A stretch of 64,000 nt of DNA, from assembly GCF_044465595.1 (NCBI RefSeq), contig NZ_JBITLV010000004.1:62001-126000 (forward strand), in the 5' to 3' direction. Under the pieces are notes generated by a model. It did not search any database. It saw only the letters and a list, made by a program, of their open reading frames with translations, and was not told the origin of the DNA. How positions within the stretch are numbered: position 1 is the first letter of the stretch; each line of letters begins with the position of its first letter. The DNA is from Spongisporangium articulatum (GTDB lineage: Bacteria; Actinomycetota; Actinomycetes; Actinomycetales; Kineosporiaceae). The position numbers and the translations under genes are program-made. Of the stretch, positions 40,921 through 50,558 are shown one piece after another.

Positions 40921-41649
40921 GTGAGTGGAAGCGTCGTCGACGGGTCGCTGCTGGTCGCGTTACCGGTGGCGGTCCTCGCGGGCCTCGTCTCGTTCGCCTC
41001 GCCGTGCGTGCTCCCGCTCGTCCCGGGCTACCTCGGCTACGTCACCGGCCTGACCGGGGAGGACCTGGAGAACCGCCGGCGCACCCGGATGCTCGCCGGG
41101 GCCACGCTCTTCGTGGCCGGGTTCACCGCCGTGTTCGTGCTGATGGGGTACTGGGTCGGCGTCGTCGGCGAGTCGCTCTACCGCTACAACGACCAGATCT
41201 CGCGGGGGCTGGGAGTCGTGGTCATCGTGCTCGGGTTGATCTTCGCGGGGCTGGCCCCGCGTCTGGCCGGCAGCTGGCGACCCTCGATCCGGCCGGCCGC
41301 CGGGCTGGCCGGCGCGCCGGTGCTCGGCGTCGCGTTCGCGTTGAGCTGGACGGCGTGCTCGTCGCCCACGCTGGGCGCGATCCTCGGCCTCGGCATGACC
41401 TCGCCCGACCGGGGCATGCTGCTGGCCACCTTCTACTGCCTCGGCCTCGGGCTGCCCTTCCTGTTCGCCGCGGTCGCCTACAAGCGGGCCAGCGAGAGCT
41501 TCGACGTCCTGCGCCGGCACCGCCTGGCCATCACCCGCTTCGGCGGCGCGATGCTCGTGCTCATCGGCGTGCTGCTGGTCACCGGGCTGTGGAGCCAGTT
41601 GATGGTCACCGTGCAGGGCAGCATCGCCGGATTCGAGGTGGCGCTCTGA
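40921..41649 (+). CDS. ccdA: cytochrome c biogenesis protein CcdA
   Basis: 242 residues with six membrane helices. The two redox Cys are in SFASPCVLPLVPGYLGYV (helix 1) and SWTACSSPTLGAILG (helix 4). CcdA carries electrons from cytoplasmic thioredoxin across the membrane to ResA. GTG 40921 is 7 nt after resA. Confidence 0.95.
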   Translation: MSGSVVDGSLLVALPVAVLAGLVSFASPCVLPLVPGYLGYVTGLTGEDLENRRRTRMLAGATLFVAGFTAVFVLMGYWVGVVGESLYRYNDQISRGLGVVVIVLGLIFAGLAPRLAGSWRPSIRPAAGLAGAPVLGVAFALSWTACSSPTLGAILGLGMTSPDRGMLLATFYCLGLGLPFLFAAVAYKRASESFDVLRRHRLAITRFGGAMLVLIGVLLVTGLWSQLMVTVQGSIAGFEVAL

Positions 41650-43313
41650 TGGCCATCACCGACGACACGTCCTCGACCGCGCCCCCCGACGAGCCCGAGG
41701 AGCCGGGCCCCGAAGGGCGCAAGGGCACGTCCGAGGCTCCGGTGCTGCCCAAACTCGGGGTGCTCGGCACCCTGCGGTTCGTCTGGCGACAGCTCACCAG
41801 CATGCGGGTCGCGCTCATGCTGCTGATGCTGCTGGCCGTCGCCGCGGTGCCGGGCAGCATCTTCCCGCAGAACCGGATCAACCCCTCCTCGGTCACCAGC
41901 TACCTGCTCGACCACCCGACCGTCGGCCCGACGCTGCGCAAGCTCGGCATGTTCGACGTCTACAACTCGCCCTGGTTCTCCGCGATCTACCTGCTGCTGT
42001 TCATCTCGCTGATCGGCTGCGTGCTGCCCCGCTCCCGGCAGCACTGGCAGGCCATGCGGCAGGGCCCGACGATCGTCCCGCGCCGACTCGCCCGCCTCCC
42101 CGAGCACCGCGAGCTCACCCTCGACGACGACGTGCTGGCCGGCCGGACGGCCGAGCAGGTGCTGGCCGCCGCCCGGAACCGGCTGCGGCGCAAGGGATAC
42201 CGGACGCGGGTTACGGACGGCGATCCGCTGGCTCTGTCGGCGGAGCGCGGGTACCTCGCCGAGACCGGCAACCTCGTCTTCCACCTCGCCCTGCTCGGGC
42301 TGCTGGCGGCGATCGCGGCCGGGTCGTTCCTGGCCTACTCCGGGCAGGTCATCGTGGTCGAGGGCCAGTCGTTCTCGAACACGCTCGTGGACTACGACTC
42401 GTTCACCGGCGGGCGCCGTGTCGACCAGGACGACCTGCCGCCCTTCTCGTTCACGCTGAACTCCCTCAAGGTCCGGTTCGAGGAGGCCGTGGGCGGCAAC
42501 CAGTTCGGCGCCGCCCGCGACTTCGAGGCGTCCGTCGACTACCGCCGCGACGTGGACGCGCCGCAGGAGTCCAAGGTGATCCGGCTCAACGACCCGCTGG
42601 ACGTCGACGGCGCGCGCGTCTTCCTCGTCGGCAACGGGTACGCGCCCGTGATCACCGTCAAGGACGGCGAGGGCAACGTCGTCCAGTCCGACGCCACCGG
42701 CACCCCGTTCCTGCCCGTCGACGGCGTCTACACCTCGAACGGCGTGATCAAGGCGGCCGACGCGAAGCCGAAGGGCATCGGGCTGATCGGCGTGCTGCTG
42801 CCGACCGAGGCGCAGAACGAGATCGGCCAGCCGGTGTCGGTGTTCCCGGACGCGAAGAACCCGCGGCTGATCTTCACCGCCTACACGGGCGACCTGAACA
42901 TGGACGGCGGCACGCCGCAGAACGTGTACTCGCTCGACACGTCGAAGATGACCCAGCTGAAGACCAAGGACGGCGGCGTCTTCAGCGTCATGGTGAAGCC
43001 CGGCGACACCGTGACGCTGCCCGACGGCGCCGGCACGGTCACCTTCGACGGGCTGAAGCGCTACGCGGCGTTCGACGTCCGGCACGACCCGACGAAGGAG
43101 TGGGTGCTGGTCTTCGCGGTCGCGGCCCTGGTCGGGCTGACCCTCTCCCTCTTCGTCCGGCGGCGCCGGGTGTGGGTGCGCGTCGAGGCTCAGGAAGGCA
43201 CCTCTACGGTGGTGCAGGTCGCGGGCCTGGCCCGCAGCGACGGCGACCGGGGTCTGGGCGCCGAGGTGGACGGCGTGCTGGCAGCACTCGAACAGCGGAA
43301 GGCGTCACGGTGA
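41649..43313 (+). CDS. resB: cytochrome c biogenesis protein ResB
   Basis: The 554-residue protein has three N-terminal membrane helices (RVALMLLMLLAVAAVPGSIF, FSAIYLLLFISLIGCVLP, LVFHLALLGLLAAIAAGSFL), a large outer domain and a fourth helix near the C-terminus (WVLVFAVAALVGLTLSLFV). With CcsB it forms the System II cytochrome c synthase that exports heme and attaches it. TGATG overlap with ccdA. Confidence 0.94.
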   Translation: MAITDDTSSTAPPDEPEEPGPEGRKGTSEAPVLPKLGVLGTLRFVWRQLTSMRVALMLLMLLAVAAVPGSIFPQNRINPSSVTSYLLDHPTVGPTLRKLGMFDVYNSPWFSAIYLLLFISLIGCVLPRSRQHWQAMRQGPTIVPRRLARLPEHRELTLDDDVLAGRTAEQVLAAARNRLRRKGYRTRVTDGDPLALSAERGYLAETGNLVFHLALLGLLAAIAAGSFLAYSGQVIVVEGQSFSNTLVDYDSFTGGRRVDQDDLPPFSFTLNSLKVRFEEAVGGNQFGAARDFEASVDYRRDVDAPQESKVIRLNDPLDVDGARVFLVGNGYAPVITVKDGEGNVVQSDATGTPFLPVDGVYTSNGVIKAADAKPKGIGLIGVLLPTEAQNEIGQPVSVFPDAKNPRLIFTAYTGDLNMDGGTPQNVYSLDTSKMTQLKTKDGGVFSVMVKPGDTVTLPDGAGTVTFDGLKRYAAFDVRHDPTKEWVLVFAVAALVGLTLSLFVRRRRVWVRVEAQEGTSTVVQVAGLARSDGDRGLGAEVDGVLAALEQRKASR

Positions 43314-44329
43314 CGGTCGACGAGAACCTGGCTCACCTGAGCAACAACCTCGTGTACTCGGCGATGGCCGCCTACGCGGCGGCGCTCGCCGCGTTCACGA
43401 TCGACCTCTCCGGGCGCGGGCGGGTCGCCGAGAAGCCCGCCGAGCAGCAGGCGGCCCCCAAGCAGAAGGCCGCCGCCCTGACCGCTCCCGGCGGCCGCCC
43501 GGTGGCGGGCGTCCCCGACCAGGCCGCGGGCGTCGTCCCCGAGCAGGTCACCCCGGAGCGGCGCAAGGCGGCCGCGATCGGTGTGACCGTGACCTGGCTG
43601 GCGTTCCTGCTGCACCTGGGCGGCGTGATCGCCCGCGGCGCCGCGTCGCACCGCGCGCCCTGGGGCAACATGTACGAGTTCTCGGTCAGCGGCGCGGTGG
43701 TCGTGACCGGGGTCTTCCTGGTCACCCTGTTCAAGAAGGACCTGCGGTTCCTGGGCACGTTCGTGGTCGGCCCGGTGCTGCTGATCCTCGGCCTCGCGGT
43801 GACCGTGCTCTACACCGAGGCCGCGCAGCTGGTGCCGGCCCTGCAGAGCTACTGGCTGATCATCCACGTGTCGATCGCGTTCATCGCCTCGGCGCTGCTG
43901 ACGCTCGGCTTCTCGGTGACGATCATCCAGCTCGTCCAGGACCGTCGCGAGCAGCAGCGCGCCGCCGGGAAGACGCTCAAGGGCGGCAACTTCATGAACA
44001 AGCTGCCCCCGAGCGCGGAGCTGGAGCACACCGCCTACCGGCTGCACGCCATCGCGTTCCCGCTGTGGACGTTCACGCTGATGGCGGGCGCGATCTGGGC
44101 CGAGAAGGCCTGGGGCCGCTACTGGAACTGGGACCCGAAAGAGGTCTGGACCTTCGTGATCTGGGTGGTCTACGCGGGCTACCTGCACGCCCGGGCCACC
44201 CGCGGCTGGGACGGCCGGCGGGCCGCCTACTTCGCGCTGGTCGGTTACGCGTGCGTGCTGGTCAACTTCCTGGTCGTGAACATCTTCTTCTCCGGCCTGC
44301 ACTCCTACGCCGGCGTGGGCTCGAACTGA
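43310..44329 (+). CDS. ccsB: cytochrome c synthase subunit CcsB (CcsA/ResC type)
   Basis: 339 residues with about eight membrane helices. The heme-handling WWD-like loop WGRYWNWDPKEVWTFV is intact, and conserved His residues are found in LLHLGG, IIHVSIAF and GYLHARA. The 45-residue cytoplasmic loop after helix 1 is Ala/Pro/Lys rich. GTG 43310 overlaps the resB stop by 4 nt. This completes a four-gene System II set. Confidence 0.95.
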   Translation: MTVDENLAHLSNNLVYSAMAAYAAALAAFTIDLSGRGRVAEKPAEQQAAPKQKAAALTAPGGRPVAGVPDQAAGVVPEQVTPERRKAAAIGVTVTWLAFLLHLGGVIARGAASHRAPWGNMYEFSVSGAVVVTGVFLVTLFKKDLRFLGTFVVGPVLLILGLAVTVLYTEAAQLVPALQSYWLIIHVSIAFIASALLTLGFSVTIIQLVQDRREQQRAAGKTLKGGNFMNKLPPSAELEHTAYRLHAIAFPLWTFTLMAGAIWAEKAWGRYWNWDPKEVWTFVIWVVYAGYLHARATRGWDGRRAAYFALVGYACVLVNFLVVNIFFSGLHSYAGVGSN

Positions 44330-44338
44330 GTCCCGGCG

Positions 44339-44632
44339 CTAGTTCTCGTCGTCCGGCTTGACGTCGTTCGGCTCGTTGTTCAGCGAGCGCAGGAAATCGG
44401 GGTCGTCGTCGGGGGCGATGGTGCGCGGCGAGCGGCCCATCTGATGGTTCGGGGCCGAGGAGTCGCCCATGAGGATCCACGCGATGCCGCCCACGGGGGC
44501 CAGCACCACGATCACCACCAGCCAGAAGGGTTTCGGCAGCCCCCGCACCGTCGTCGGGTCGCACCGCGCGCAGTCGATGAAGGCGTAGATGGTCACGCCG
44601 ATGATCACGAGTGCCAAGACCACCTGACCCAT
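44339..44632 (-). CDS. PLDc_N domain membrane protein
   Basis: 97 residues: two membrane helices (VVLALVIIGVTIYAFIDC and PFWLVVIVVLAPVGGIAWIL) with the PLDc_N pattern of a C-x-x-C-like loop (CARCDPTT) and GGIAW, then a charged cytoplasmic tail. Often found near cytochrome and menaquinone genes in actinobacteria; function unknown. ATG 44632 is 6 nt after a TACAGT box. Confidence 0.88.
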   Translation of the reverse strand: MGQVVLALVIIGVTIYAFIDCARCDPTTVRGLPKPFWLVVIVVLAPVGGIAWILMGDSSAPNHQMGRSPRTIAPDDDPDFLRSLNNEPNDVKPDDEN

Positions 44633-44638
44633 CACCCC

Positions 44639-44644
44639 ACTGTA
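44639..44644 (-). promoter_or_regulatory. -10 box TACAGT of the PLDc_N gene
   Basis: TACAGT on the minus strand, 6 nt before ATG 44632. Confidence 0.5.
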
Positions 44645-44671
44645 GGCCAGGTCCTTGTGCGGTGAGGACGC

Positions 44672-47600
44672 TCAGCGAGCAGTGCTGCCGGATCGTGACT
44701 GCTCCGGGGTGGTGCGCCGCAGCGCCGGTCGCTTCAGCAGCAGCGAGACGATGTCCTCGCTGGGCAGCGGCCGGGCGATCGCGAAGCCCTGCACGGCGTC
44801 GGCCTCGATGTCGCGGGCCCCGCGCAGCTGCATCATCGTCTCCACGCCCTCGACGATCACCCGCAGCCCGAGCGAGCGGCACAGCTGGGCGATCGAGCGC
44901 GGTACGGCGTCGCCCGACTCGCCGCGGCCCAGCTCGGCGGCCAGCACGTGGTCGAGCTTCACCGCGCTGACCGGCAGCTTGCGCAGCGCCGACAGCGAGG
45001 TGCCGGAGCGGCCGAAGTCGTCGAGCGCGACGGCGATGCCGAGCGAGCGGAGCATGCTCAGCGTGGTCTGGGTCTGCTCGGCCTCGACCAGGTGGGCGGC
45101 GCTCACCTCGACGACCAGGCTGGACGGCGGGAGCCCGCGGGTCGCGAGCCGCGCGGCCAGGTCGTGGGCCAGGTCGGGGTCGCGCAGTTGTGCGGGGGAG
45201 ACGTTCACCCAGACCTGGTCGACCTGGAGGCCGCTCCGGCGCCAGTCGACGAGCGCGTCGAGGGCCAGGTCGGCGATCTGCAGGCCGAGTTCGCCGCCGA
45301 TGCCGAGCTCGTCGGCCATCGGGATGAACGTGGTCGGCGGCACGCTGCTGCCGTCGCTGCGGATCCAGCGGGCCAGCGCCTCGGCCCCGACGATCCGGTC
45401 CTCGCCGTCGCCCTCGCCGTCGTCGCCGGCCCGGCCCAGCGCGACCAGCGGCTGGAAGTAGACCTCGACGGCGCCGGTGCGCACGACGTCCCGCAGCTCG
45501 ATCTCCAGGCTGGCCCGGCTGTGCGCGGCGGCCCGCACGGCCTGGTCGAACAGCACCCAGCGGGCGGTGCCCGCGGCCGTCGCGGCGCGGGTGGCCTCGT
45601 CGGCCGCCTGCAGCAGGTCGTGCGCGTCGCGCAGGCCCGGACCGCGCAGCGCGGCGCCGACCGAGCAGGTCACCGAGTAGTCCCGGGCCCCGGCGACGAC
45701 CGGGCGCTCCATCAGCCGGGTGATCCGGCGGGCCACGCCGGCGCACGAGTCGGGCGTGGCGTGCGGCAGCAGGAGGCCGAACCGGTGCCGGGCGAGGCGG
45801 GCTACCAGTTGCTGGGCGGGCAGGCCGGAGCGCAGCCGGCGGGCGACCTGCAGGGCCACGTCGTCGGCCAGCGCGGCCCCGAGGCTGTCGGCGATGACGT
45901 CGAACCGGTCGACCTCGACGATCAGCACGGCGACCTGGTCACGCGACGGCTCCAGGTCGTGCGCGGTGCGCGCCTCGAGGGCCGCCGTGGTGGCGCGCAG
46001 CAGGGCGTCGCGGTTGGGCAGGCCGGACTCGGCGTCGGTGGTCGAGGCCCGGCCGATCCGCGCCGCGGCCTCGGCGGCCTCGGCCTCGCGGCGGACGGCG
46101 AGCTCGGCGGTCGTGGCCAGGGCCCGGCGCACCGACACCGCCGTCATCCCGACCAGCAGGACGACGAGCACGCCGCACAGCTGGACGACCCGCACCCGTC
46201 CGAGGAGGGTCGCGTCCAGCGGGGCGCCGGCCGGGGCGGTCAGCGAGTCGACCACCGGCCCGAACCCCTCGATCGCGATCCCGGCCAGCAGCGGGACGGC
46301 GAGCGCGGCACCGGCCATGGCCAGCACGATCCGGGACTGCCGCTCGGCCAGGCCGATCGGGTAGGTACCCGCGGCGGCCACGGCGATCAGGACGGCGATC
46401 GCCCCGGTCGGTTCGTGCAGGAGGGGCAGCGCCGCGGCGGCGGCCAGCATCAGCCCGGCCCGCAGCACCCGCAGCCGCGGTTGCTCCGGGGTCATCACGC
46501 TGAGCGGGGCGACCAGCGCCAGCCCGACGACCGGCAGCCAGGCGGCGGCCGGGGCGCCGGACGAGCCGACCCCGATCGCGGCGACGGCGGCCAGGGTGAC
46601 GGCCACCGTCGGCTCGGGCAGCCGCGGCATCGCGATGGAGTCGGACGGCGCCCCGCCCGGCCGGGGCTCGGGGCCGGCCCCGGGGGTGCGCGGTGTAGAG
46701 GGCTTCGGCGCCCGACCCTTACCGGGGGCCGGCGGCGTGACGAACGACGTGCGCTGCTCGCGGGGGGCCAGGCCCGGGATCAGCAGCGCGGGGTCGGCCC
46801 CGAGGACCGCGTCGAAATCGGTCGGGGGTGCCGGCGGCCCCGGCTCGGGCGCGGCCCAGCGGATGGCGGCCGGCGGGACGTCGTCGGCCTCGCGCGGTTG
46901 GGCCTGGCGCCCCGTGGTCAGGTCGGCGTCCTCGATCAGGTCGACCGGGTCGCCGATGGTCTCGGTGTCCTCGTCGGGCCCGGCGGCGCGCGGCGCCGGG
47001 ACGAGCGGCCGGTCGCCGGATCCGTCCCGGGGCCGGGTGATCAGCCGGGGCCCGTCGGAGAGGTCGATGTGCAGGTCGGCGCCCGGCGCGCGGAGCGGGC
47101 GCCCATCGGTGTCGGGAGCGGCCCACAGCTCGGTGGGCTCGTCGTCCGCGGGGCCGTCGTCCGCACCGTCCGTCCCGGGGGACGGCTCGTCGGCCGGGAC
47201 GTCGGCCGGGACGTCGGCCACCGCGTCGGAGGGTTCGTCGCCGTGGATGCTGTCAGCGCCGGCATCCGGGGCGAAGTAGGCCTTGGCCGGAGGGCGCGGG
47301 CGGCCGAGCGCCGCGAACGGGTCGTCCTCGTCCGGGCCGGCGGGACTCTCGGCCTCGTCCGGGCCGTCCGGCTCGCCCGAGCTGTGGGCGGCTTCGAGCT
47401 CGTCGGCCGAGGGGGCGTCGGGCGCCCGGACGGCGCGGGCCAGGGCGGCCAGGTCGGACTCCCCGTAGGGCGTGTCACCGGGCGTCGTCCAGAGGGGTTC
47501 ACCGGCCGCCGGCGTGCCGATGACCTCGGCGTCGAACAGCCCGAACACCGACAGCCCGGACGCGGACCCTCCGGACGCGGACCCCCCGGACGCGGACCCC

Positions 47601-47884
47601 CCGGGCACCGACGGTCCGGTCCGGCGCGAGTCGCGGCCGAGTGGCCGACCGTCCGCCCGGGCGGGCCGGCCCGGTTCGGGGAACGGCAGGTCGTCGGGCC
47701 GGTCGTCGCGGCCGGGCTCGGTGGTGGTCCGGCGGAACAGCCGGCCGGGCGAGGAGTCCTCGAGCAGCAGGTCGAGCGGGGTCGGTGCGTGCAGCAGCGG
47801 GGCCGGCAGCGAGGCGTCGTCGACGGACGGCTTGGAGCGGGCGCGGACCCGGGCGCCCCGGCGGTGCAGCGGTTGTGCCGGCAT
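44672..47884 (-). CDS. very large membrane protein with degenerate GGDEF and intact EAL domain
   Basis: A 1070-residue protein. Residues 1 to about 430 are Pro/Asp/Glu/Ala rich and probably disordered, with a GGSAS triplicate. About seven membrane helices follow (residues 445-620), then a GGDEF domain whose motif has become ARHRF (698-702), so cyclase activity is not expected, and an EAL domain with EAL at Glu835, LDDFG, VKLD and VEGVET. It is probably a c-di-GMP phosphodiesterase or sensor. ATG 47884 has GGAGGGG 8 nt upstream. Confidence 0.88.
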   Translation of the reverse strand: MPAQPLHRRGARVRARSKPSVDDASLPAPLLHAPTPLDLLLEDSSPGRLFRRTTTEPGRDDRPDDLPFPEPGRPARADGRPLGRDSRRTGPSVPGGSASGGSASGGSASGLSVFGLFDAEVIGTPAAGEPLWTTPGDTPYGESDLAALARAVRAPDAPSADELEAAHSSGEPDGPDEAESPAGPDEDDPFAALGRPRPPAKAYFAPDAGADSIHGDEPSDAVADVPADVPADEPSPGTDGADDGPADDEPTELWAAPDTDGRPLRAPGADLHIDLSDGPRLITRPRDGSGDRPLVPAPRAAGPDEDTETIGDPVDLIEDADLTTGRQAQPREADDVPPAAIRWAAPEPGPPAPPTDFDAVLGADPALLIPGLAPREQRTSFVTPPAPGKGRAPKPSTPRTPGAGPEPRPGGAPSDSIAMPRLPEPTVAVTLAAVAAIGVGSSGAPAAAWLPVVGLALVAPLSVMTPEQPRLRVLRAGLMLAAAAALPLLHEPTGAIAVLIAVAAAGTYPIGLAERQSRIVLAMAGAALAVPLLAGIAIEGFGPVVDSLTAPAGAPLDATLLGRVRVVQLCGVLVVLLVGMTAVSVRRALATTAELAVRREAEAAEAAARIGRASTTDAESGLPNRDALLRATTAALEARTAHDLEPSRDQVAVLIVEVDRFDVIADSLGAALADDVALQVARRLRSGLPAQQLVARLARHRFGLLLPHATPDSCAGVARRITRLMERPVVAGARDYSVTCSVGAALRGPGLRDAHDLLQAADEATRAATAAGTARWVLFDQAVRAAAHSRASLEIELRDVVRTGAVEVYFQPLVALGRAGDDGEGDGEDRIVGAEALARWIRSDGSSVPPTTFIPMADELGIGGELGLQIADLALDALVDWRRSGLQVDQVWVNVSPAQLRDPDLAHDLAARLATRGLPPSSLVVEVSAAHLVEAEQTQTTLSMLRSLGIAVALDDFGRSGTSLSALRKLPVSAVKLDHVLAAELGRGESGDAVPRSIAQLCRSLGLRVIVEGVETMMQLRGARDIEADAVQGFAIARPLPSEDIVSLLLKRPALRRTTPEQSRSGSTAR

Positions 47885-47959
47885 TCGTGTTTCCCCTCCA
47901 CGCCCCGGGCCGTCCGGCCTGGGGCCGGTACTCGCAGCCGGACCCGGGCGGGAGGCCAC

Positions 47960-47965
47960 TAGGCT
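47960..47965 (+). promoter_or_regulatory. -10 box TAGGCT of the DUF4229 gene
   Basis: TAGGCT ends 6 nt before GTG 47972. Confidence 0.55.
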
Positions 47966-47971
47966 GACCTC

Positions 47972-48244
47972 GTGCACGTGGCCCTGCTGAAGTTCACCGT
48001 CCTGCGACTCGGTCTGTTCGTCGCCAGCCTCGGCCTGCTGTTCGTGCTCGGGATGCGCGGCCTGATCACCTTCGTGCTGGCCGCGGTCATCTCGCTGGTG
48101 CTCTCGTACATCCTGCTGCGCCGTCAGCGGGAGGAGTTGGCTCAGGCCCTCGAGCAACGCACCCACGAACGACTGGCGAACCGGCAGGCCGCAGGAGCGG
48201 ACGCCGATGCCGCCGCAGAGGACGGTACGGGTCCGCAGGGCTGA
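47972..48244 (+). CDS. DUF4229 membrane protein
   Basis: 90 residues with two membrane helices (FTVLRLGLFVASLGLLFVLG and LITFVLAAVISLVLSYILL) followed by RRQREELAQALEQRTHER, a charged helix, and an acidic tail. The short helical hairpin plus RRQRE is typical of DUF4229, which sits beside menA in many actinobacteria. Function unknown. Confidence 0.88.
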   Translation: MHVALLKFTVLRLGLFVASLGLLFVLGMRGLITFVLAAVISLVLSYILLRRQREELAQALEQRTHERLANRQAAGADADAAAEDGTGPQG

Positions 48245-48341
48245 ATCGCGGTAACACAGCGTCGCGACACGCTTACGGCGAGGTAACAGTTCTTCGGTGC
48301 GACTCACCCGTCACGCGCGTCACGCCGGGCGCCGGGAGGCG

Positions 48342-49310
48342 TCAGAAGACCGGTCCGGACAGCACCAGCCCGATCGCCAGCAACGCCGACCACACCAGGT
48401 CGAGCCGCCCGGTGCCGGCCAGGGCGGGCAGCAGCCCCGCCCCCTCCCGCCCCCCGAGCACGGCCTGTAGCGGACCGCGCGCCAGCGGCAGCGCGGCGAG
48501 CGCGATCAGTGCCCACCCGGCGCTCGGCGCGATCGCCAGGGTGAGCACGAACGGCGTCCCGATCAGCACGGCGAAGAACGTGCGCGTGCGGGCCGCGCCG
48601 AGCCGCACCGCGAGCGTGTTCTTGCCGACCAGCGCGTCCTTCGGCTCGTCCCGCAGGTTGTTGGCGACCATCACCGCGCAGGCCAGCGCCCCCGTGCCGA
48701 TCGCTCCCAGGACGGCCACCGCCGTGATCGCGCCGATCTGCGTGTACGTCGTGCCCAGCGTGGCGACCAGGCCGAAGAACACGAACACCGACACCTCGCC
48801 GAGACCCGAGTAGCCGTAGGGCCGCCGGCCGCCCGTGTAGTACCAGGCCCCGAGGATGCACAGCACGCCGACGGCCAGCAGCCACCAGTGCCCCGACCAG
48901 GCGATCAGCGCCAGCCCGGCGACCGCCGCGACCCCGAACGCCGCGAACGCGGCCGCCTTCACCTGGGCCGGTTCCGCGGCGCCGGACCCGGTCAGCCGGA
49001 ACGGGCCGACCCGGTCGTCGTCGGTGCCGCGGATGCCGTCGGAGTAGTCGTTGGCGTAGTTGACCGCCACCTGCAGCGCGAGCGCGACGAGCAGCGCCAG
49101 CACCGCCTGTCCGGCCTGCGCCCAGCCCCAGAAGATCGTGTCGGCCCGGCCGATGGTCGAGCCGGGCAGGTACTCGGCGTGGACCCGGGGCGTGTCGCCG
49201 AAGCGCACCACCGTCAGGATCGCCGCGCCCGTGCCGATCAGCACCGGCGCCACAGAGACCGGCAGCGTCCTCGGGCGTGCACCCGAAACCCATTGCGCCG
49301 CAGTCGCCAT
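48342..49310 (-). CDS. menA: 1,4-dihydroxy-2-naphthoate polyprenyltransferase
   Basis: MenA attaches the polyprenyl chain to DHNA to give demethylmenaquinone. The 322-residue membrane enzyme has the first Asp-rich motif NYANDYSDGIRGTD (about 78-91), the second around NNLRDEPKDALVGK, and eight or nine membrane helices. The ATG shares its A with the menE stop (TGATG), so menE and menA are coupled. Confidence 0.95.
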   Translation of the reverse strand: MATAAQWVSGARPRTLPVSVAPVLIGTGAAILTVVRFGDTPRVHAEYLPGSTIGRADTIFWGWAQAGQAVLALLVALALQVAVNYANDYSDGIRGTDDDRVGPFRLTGSGAAEPAQVKAAAFAAFGVAAVAGLALIAWSGHWWLLAVGVLCILGAWYYTGGRRPYGYSGLGEVSVFVFFGLVATLGTTYTQIGAITAVAVLGAIGTGALACAVMVANNLRDEPKDALVGKNTLAVRLGAARTRTFFAVLIGTPFVLTLAIAPSAGWALIALAALPLARGPLQAVLGGREGAGLLPALAGTGRLDLVWSALLAIGLVLSGPVF

Positions 49311-50470
49311 CAGCTCTTCTCCAGTCGTTCGGTCACGATCCGCAGCACCGCGGCCCGGTCGGGTTTCCCCGGCCCGCGCACCGGCAGGCCGTTCAGCAGC
49401 ACGAGCTCGCGGGGGGCGGCCGGGGCGCCCAGCTCCGCGGTCACGGCCCGGCGCAGGTCCGCCAGGAGCCCGTCCGGTTCGATCGAGCCTTCCACGACCA
49501 CGGCCGCCACCACGCGCTGCCCCCACGTGGCGTCGGGCACGCCGACCACCACCACCTCGGCCACGCCGGGCACCCGGTGCGCGACCGCCTCCACGGCGGC
49601 GGGCGCCACGTTCACGCCCCCGGTGATGAGCACGTCGTCGAGCCGGCCCACGACGGCCAGGCGCCCGTCGTCCAGCCACCGACCCTGGTCGGAGGTGACG
49701 AACTCCCGTCCGGTCAGGGAGTCGACGAACGCGGCGGCCGTGGCCGCCGGGGCGCCCAGGTACCCCCGCGCGAGGGTGGGGCCGGACAGCCGGACCCGGC
49801 CGTCGTCGTCCAGGCGCACCCGGACGCCGTCGAGTGCCCGCCCGTCGTAGACGCACCCGCCGCTGGTCTCGCTCATGCCGTAGGTGGTGACCACGTGGAC
49901 CCCCGCCGCGGCGGCGCGCTCCAGCAGCGGGGCGGGCGCCGCGGCGCCGCCGAGCAGGACGGCGTCGAAGGTGCGCAGCGCGGCGCGGCCTCCCGTGTCG
50001 TCCAGCAGGCGCCCGAGCTGGGTGGGCACGAGCGACGTGTAGCGGCGCCCGGCGGGCAGCTGCGCGGTGCCGGCCGCGAAGGCCTCGGCGGTGAACGAGG
50101 CCTGCGGGTCGAGGACGACCGGCGTGCTGCGCGCGACCAGCGAACGGATCAGCACCTGGACGCCGGCGACGTGCTGGGCGGGCAGTGGCAGCAGCCAGTG
50201 CCCCGGGCCGCCCAGCCGGTCGTGCGTGGCCGCGGCGGAGGCCAGCAGGGCGGAGGCGGGCAGCAGCACCGTCTTGGGTTCGCCGGTGGACCCCGAGGAC
50301 GAGACGGCCACGGTCGTCGGGTCGCGCGGGTCGTCGTCGGCCGGGCCGAGCGCGAGGGGCGGGGCCGGGGCGAGGGCCGGGCGGACGGCGGGCCCGGCGC
50401 CGGAGAGTGCCGCCCGCAGGTGGTCGACGGCGGCCAGGACGTCGCTCCTGGTGTTCACGGGTACGGTCAC
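49310..50470 (-). CDS. menE: o-succinylbenzoate-CoA ligase
   Basis: MenE activates o-succinylbenzoate with ATP and CoA in menaquinone synthesis. The 386-residue protein is a compact adenylate-forming enzyme with the P-loop SSSGSTGEPK, TYGMSETSGG, the GRLDDVLITGGVNVAPAAVE hinge and the C-terminal Lys in GPGKPDRAAVL. GTG 50470 is preferred because GGAGG lies 6 nt upstream; an ATG at 50491 is the alternative. The gene is directly preceded by a palindrome. Confidence 0.93.
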   Translation of the reverse strand: MTVPVNTRSDVLAAVDHLRAALSGAGPAVRPALAPAPPLALGPADDDPRDPTTVAVSSSGSTGEPKTVLLPASALLASAAATHDRLGGPGHWLLPLPAQHVAGVQVLIRSLVARSTPVVLDPQASFTAEAFAAGTAQLPAGRRYTSLVPTQLGRLLDDTGGRAALRTFDAVLLGGAAAPAPLLERAAAAGVHVVTTYGMSETSGGCVYDGRALDGVRVRLDDDGRVRLSGPTLARGYLGAPAATAAAFVDSLTGREFVTSDQGRWLDDGRLAVVGRLDDVLITGGVNVAPAAVEAVAHRVPGVAEVVVVGVPDATWGQRVVAAVVVEGSIEPDGLLADLRRAVTAELGAPAAPRELVLLNGLPVRGPGKPDRAAVLRIVTERLEKS

Positions 50471-50487
50471 GAGAGCCCTCCGTGCCG

Positions 50488-50558
50488 TCATGATCACCGC
50501 CCGTGTGCCGAATAGTCGGGTCCGAGCCGAGATAGTGGCACGTTCACGGTGATCATGA
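50488..50558. repeat. long imperfect palindrome, family B-like, upstream of menE
   Basis: TCATGATCACCG at 50488-50499 pairs perfectly with 50547-50558, followed by matching GTGCC and CGG blocks nearer the loop. It shares TGATCATG with the family B palindromes and lies in the leader of menE. Confidence 0.55.

Noticed and set aside
44948..47962. 1004-codon open frame opposite the large GGDEF-EAL gene
   Set aside because: It is the antisense shadow of a GC-rich gene: Arg/Gly/Pro-rich, no domain, while the minus-strand frame has clear GGDEF and EAL motifs.
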